Under the pieces are notes generated by a model, which saw only the letters and a program-made list of their open reading frames with translations, searched no databases and was not told where the DNA came from. 32,860 nt of DNA, taken from NCBI RefSeq assembly GCF_004353915.1, contig NZ_SMRP01000001.1, positions 246,563 through 279,422 on the forward strand, given 5' to 3'. Shown here piece by piece: positions 32,508 through 32,860 of the stretch. The stretch comes from Paraburkholderia silviterrae. GTDB lineage: Bacteria > Pseudomonadota > Gammaproteobacteria > Burkholderiales > Burkholderiaceae. The position numbers and the translations under genes are program-made. Positions within the stretch are counted from its first letter, which is position 1, and every line of letters begins with the position of its first letter.

Positions 32508-32860
32508 AGTGTGACGCAGTCCACCACTGCCCTTTTTATCGAAGCGGCTCCGGGGCATCCGTCACCTCGCACACTCCGCGTAAGTGACAAGGGGCTCATC
32601 CTTCCCGCCGCGCGCTACGCGCGGGCGGAAGGGTCTGCAAGGAAAATCGGGCGTGCTGCCGACGAATGCACGATAGTACTGCCTAACAAATGCATTGGAG
32701 TACTACGAAACCATGTGTGTCCCACCGGTTTTGGTTATTCCCCACGGCGCGCGCAGCGCCGCCGGAGGTATGAGCCCTTAGTCACTCCGATATACGACGC
32801 GTGATGACAGACGCCCCGGAGCCACTCCGATTAAAGTTTAGTGGTCCACTGCGTCACACT
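32508..32860. repeat. Composite inverted repeat: two ~120-bp related copies, head to head
   Basis: The left arm (32508 to about 32633) begins AGTGTGACGCAGT. The reverse complement of the right edge (about 32740-32860) begins with the same 13 bases and stays alignable, sharing ACCACT, the GGCTCCGGGGC block and a GGGCTCAT block. The copies are therefore diverged and inverted, around a core of about 105 bp (32634-32739). The right copy is cut by the window edge. No convincing coding sequence is inside; the frame 32511-32804 has no family features. Confidence 0.7.

Noticed and set aside
32511..32804. 97-residue frame inside the right-edge repeat
   Set aside because: Lies wholly within the inverted-repeat element, no ribosome binding site, no family; such frames are commonly mis-annotated in repeats of this type.

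Overview
The window is a GC-rich stretch of a Burkholderiaceae chromosome, most likely Paraburkholderia, Burkholderia or Caballeronia. This rests on the protein families, the codon use, and two intergenic repeat types that I recall as common in those genomes (about 8311-8397 and 32431-32860). It holds 31 protein-coding genes, of which one is cut by the left edge. I saw no rRNA, tRNA, CRISPR array, insertion sequence or integrase. Positions and motifs were read by eye; nothing was searched against a database.

Layout. 1-1149: 3'-truncated citrate synthase. 1150-1526: gene-poor stretch with a promoter-like pair and an intrinsic terminator, a candidate small RNA. 1527-4013: a histidine-rich protein of unknown function, a solitary diverged MreB-like protein and a serine esterase. 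4355-5935: an EmrB/QacA-type drug exporter. 6061-10286: an amino-acid module made of a DadA-like FAD dehydrogenase, a periplasmic binding protein, a divergent ornithine-cyclodeaminase-family reductase and a YheO/DauR-type regulator. It resembles the dauBAR D-arginine racemisation system of Pseudomonas aeruginosa. A glutaminase and a GNAT acetyltransferase follow. 12102-18198: a seven-gene SUF iron-sulfur assembly operon on the minus strand (sufB-C-D-S-U-T, then a Rieske ferredoxin).

18494-19910: a two-gene Fic plus AbiEi-like winged-helix module that looks like a toxin-antitoxin or regulated-AMPylation cassette, behind an AT-rich promoter region. 20184-23167: a His-rich PadR regulator with a perfect 22-bp operator-like palindrome, a siderophore-interacting ferric reductase and an MFS transporter, an NfeR/NfeF-like metal-reduction unit. 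23325-26747 (minus strand): DAHP synthase, then separately a sterol-desaturase-family di-iron membrane enzyme co-transcribed with a secreted beta-propeller protein. 27038-32351: MntH, glucose-6-phosphate dehydrogenase, a small membrane protein with a MarR regulator, and a zinc alcohol dehydrogenase. The right edge cuts a large composite inverted repeat.

Themes. Metal and redox handling recurs (SUF, Rieske, NfeR/NfeF, MntH). Several regulators sit next to conspicuous inverted repeats. The most promising leads are the dau-like cluster with its cluster of TAGAC half-sites, the Fic/AbiEi-like pair, an in-frame 24-bp minisatellite in the FAD dehydrogenase, the diverged orphan MreB, the candidate sRNA beside gltA, and the composite repeat at the right edge.
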